5,289 bases of DNA. Source: Prevotellaceae bacterium UBA3627 (GTDB lineage Bacteria > Bacteroidota > Bacteroidia > Bacteroidales > Bacteroidaceae). The notes under the pieces are model-generated. The model did not search any database and was not told the DNA's origin. It saw only the letters and a list, made by a program, of their open reading frames with translations. The translations under genes were made by a program, and so were the position numbers. Where the stretch lies: assembly GCA_002373375.1 (NCBI GenBank), contig DFLE01000057.1, forward strand, positions 126,089 through 131,377, in the 5' to 3' direction. Below, in pieces: positions 5,109 through 5,289 of this stretch; position 1 is the stretch's first letter; each line of letters begins with the position of its first letter.

Positions 5109-5289
5109 ATGGCAAAAAAAGCTCTTTTGATGATTCTCGATGGATGGGGAATCGGCAAGCATGGCAAGGGTGATGTGATATGGAACACCCCAACGCCTTA
5201 TCTTGATTACCTGCAGGCTGTAAGCAGCCACTCACAACTCAACGCTTCAGGCGAGGACGTTGGTCTGCCTGACGGACAGATGGGTAACT
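5109..5289 (+). CDS. gpmI: 2,3-bisphosphoglycerate-independent phosphoglycerate mutase, N-terminal part (cut by window edge)
   Basis: GpmI interconverts 3- and 2-phosphoglycerate in glycolysis and gluconeogenesis in the cytoplasm, using two Mn ions and a phosphoserine intermediate. Sixty residues are visible, starting MAKKALLMILDGWGIGKHGKGD. Asp11 in DGWG is the expected metal ligand. The stretch NTPTPYLDYL followed by ASGEDVGLPDGQMGN is the family signature leading to NSEVGH. The window ends one base into the next codon, and that base (T) fits the expected catalytic serine at residue 61, which therefore lies just outside. The start is ATG at 5109-5111 after an A-rich leader. The gene is divergent from mraZ, sharing a 200-bp control region, and is not part of the dcw cluster. 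Confidence 0.95.
   Translation, partial: MAKKALLMILDGWGIGKHGKGDVIWNTPTPYLDYLQAVSSHSQLNASGEDVGLPDGQMGN

Noticed and set aside
4985..5188. 67-residue minus-strand reading frame across the mraZ-gpmI control region
   Set aside because: It overlaps the gpmI start and both candidate promoters, has low-complexity AT-driven composition (Phe/Asn/Lys rich), and resembles no family I know.

Overview
The window is the start of a division and cell-wall (dcw) gene cluster of a Bacteroidetes bacterium, most likely Prevotella or a close relative in the Prevotellaceae. The assignment rests on three things. The minus-strand gene order is mraZ, rsmH, an FtsL-like gene, an ftsI-type penicillin-binding protein with a PASTA tail, then murE. 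Both candidate promoters match the Bacteroidetes -7 motif TAnnTTTG. The intergenic gaps are AT-rich and carry 7-bp tandem repeats. The genus is inferred from overall protein similarity and was not tested by a search.

Layout from right to left, following dcw transcription: a divergent control region (4909-5108) separates mraZ (minus) from gpmI (plus; glycolytic phosphoglycerate mutase, cut by the right edge). mraZ (4462-4908) is followed by a 136-bp repeat-filled gap, then rsmH (3390-4325). A 12-bp gap leads to the FtsL-like gene (2769-3377). A 118-bp repeat- and hairpin-bearing gap leads to ftsI (425-2650). A 64-bp gap leads to murE (1-360), cut by the left edge just after its ATP-binding loop. 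No stretch over 300 bp lacks a gene.

The five minus-strand genes probably form one transcription unit. MraZ is a DNA-binding regulator of the cluster. RsmH methylates 16S rRNA. The FtsL-like protein is a bitopic divisome scaffold. FtsI cross-links septal peptidoglycan. MurE adds the third residue of the peptidoglycan stem peptide. A pair of 10-bp-spaced TGGGG repeats just upstream of the mraZ -7 element looks like an MraZ operator, which would give autoregulation.

I see no novel enzymatic system, CRISPR array, transposase, tRNA or rRNA. The least ordinary points are: (a) three consecutive genes with non-ATG starts (rsmH TTG, ftsL TTG, ftsI GTG), each fixed by a close in-frame upstream stop; (b) a shared three-part architecture in both long intra-operon gaps (GTTATGA-like heptamers, a GC-rich segment, then GAATTAT heptamers running into the stop codon of the preceding gene); and (c) the candidate MraZ boxes.
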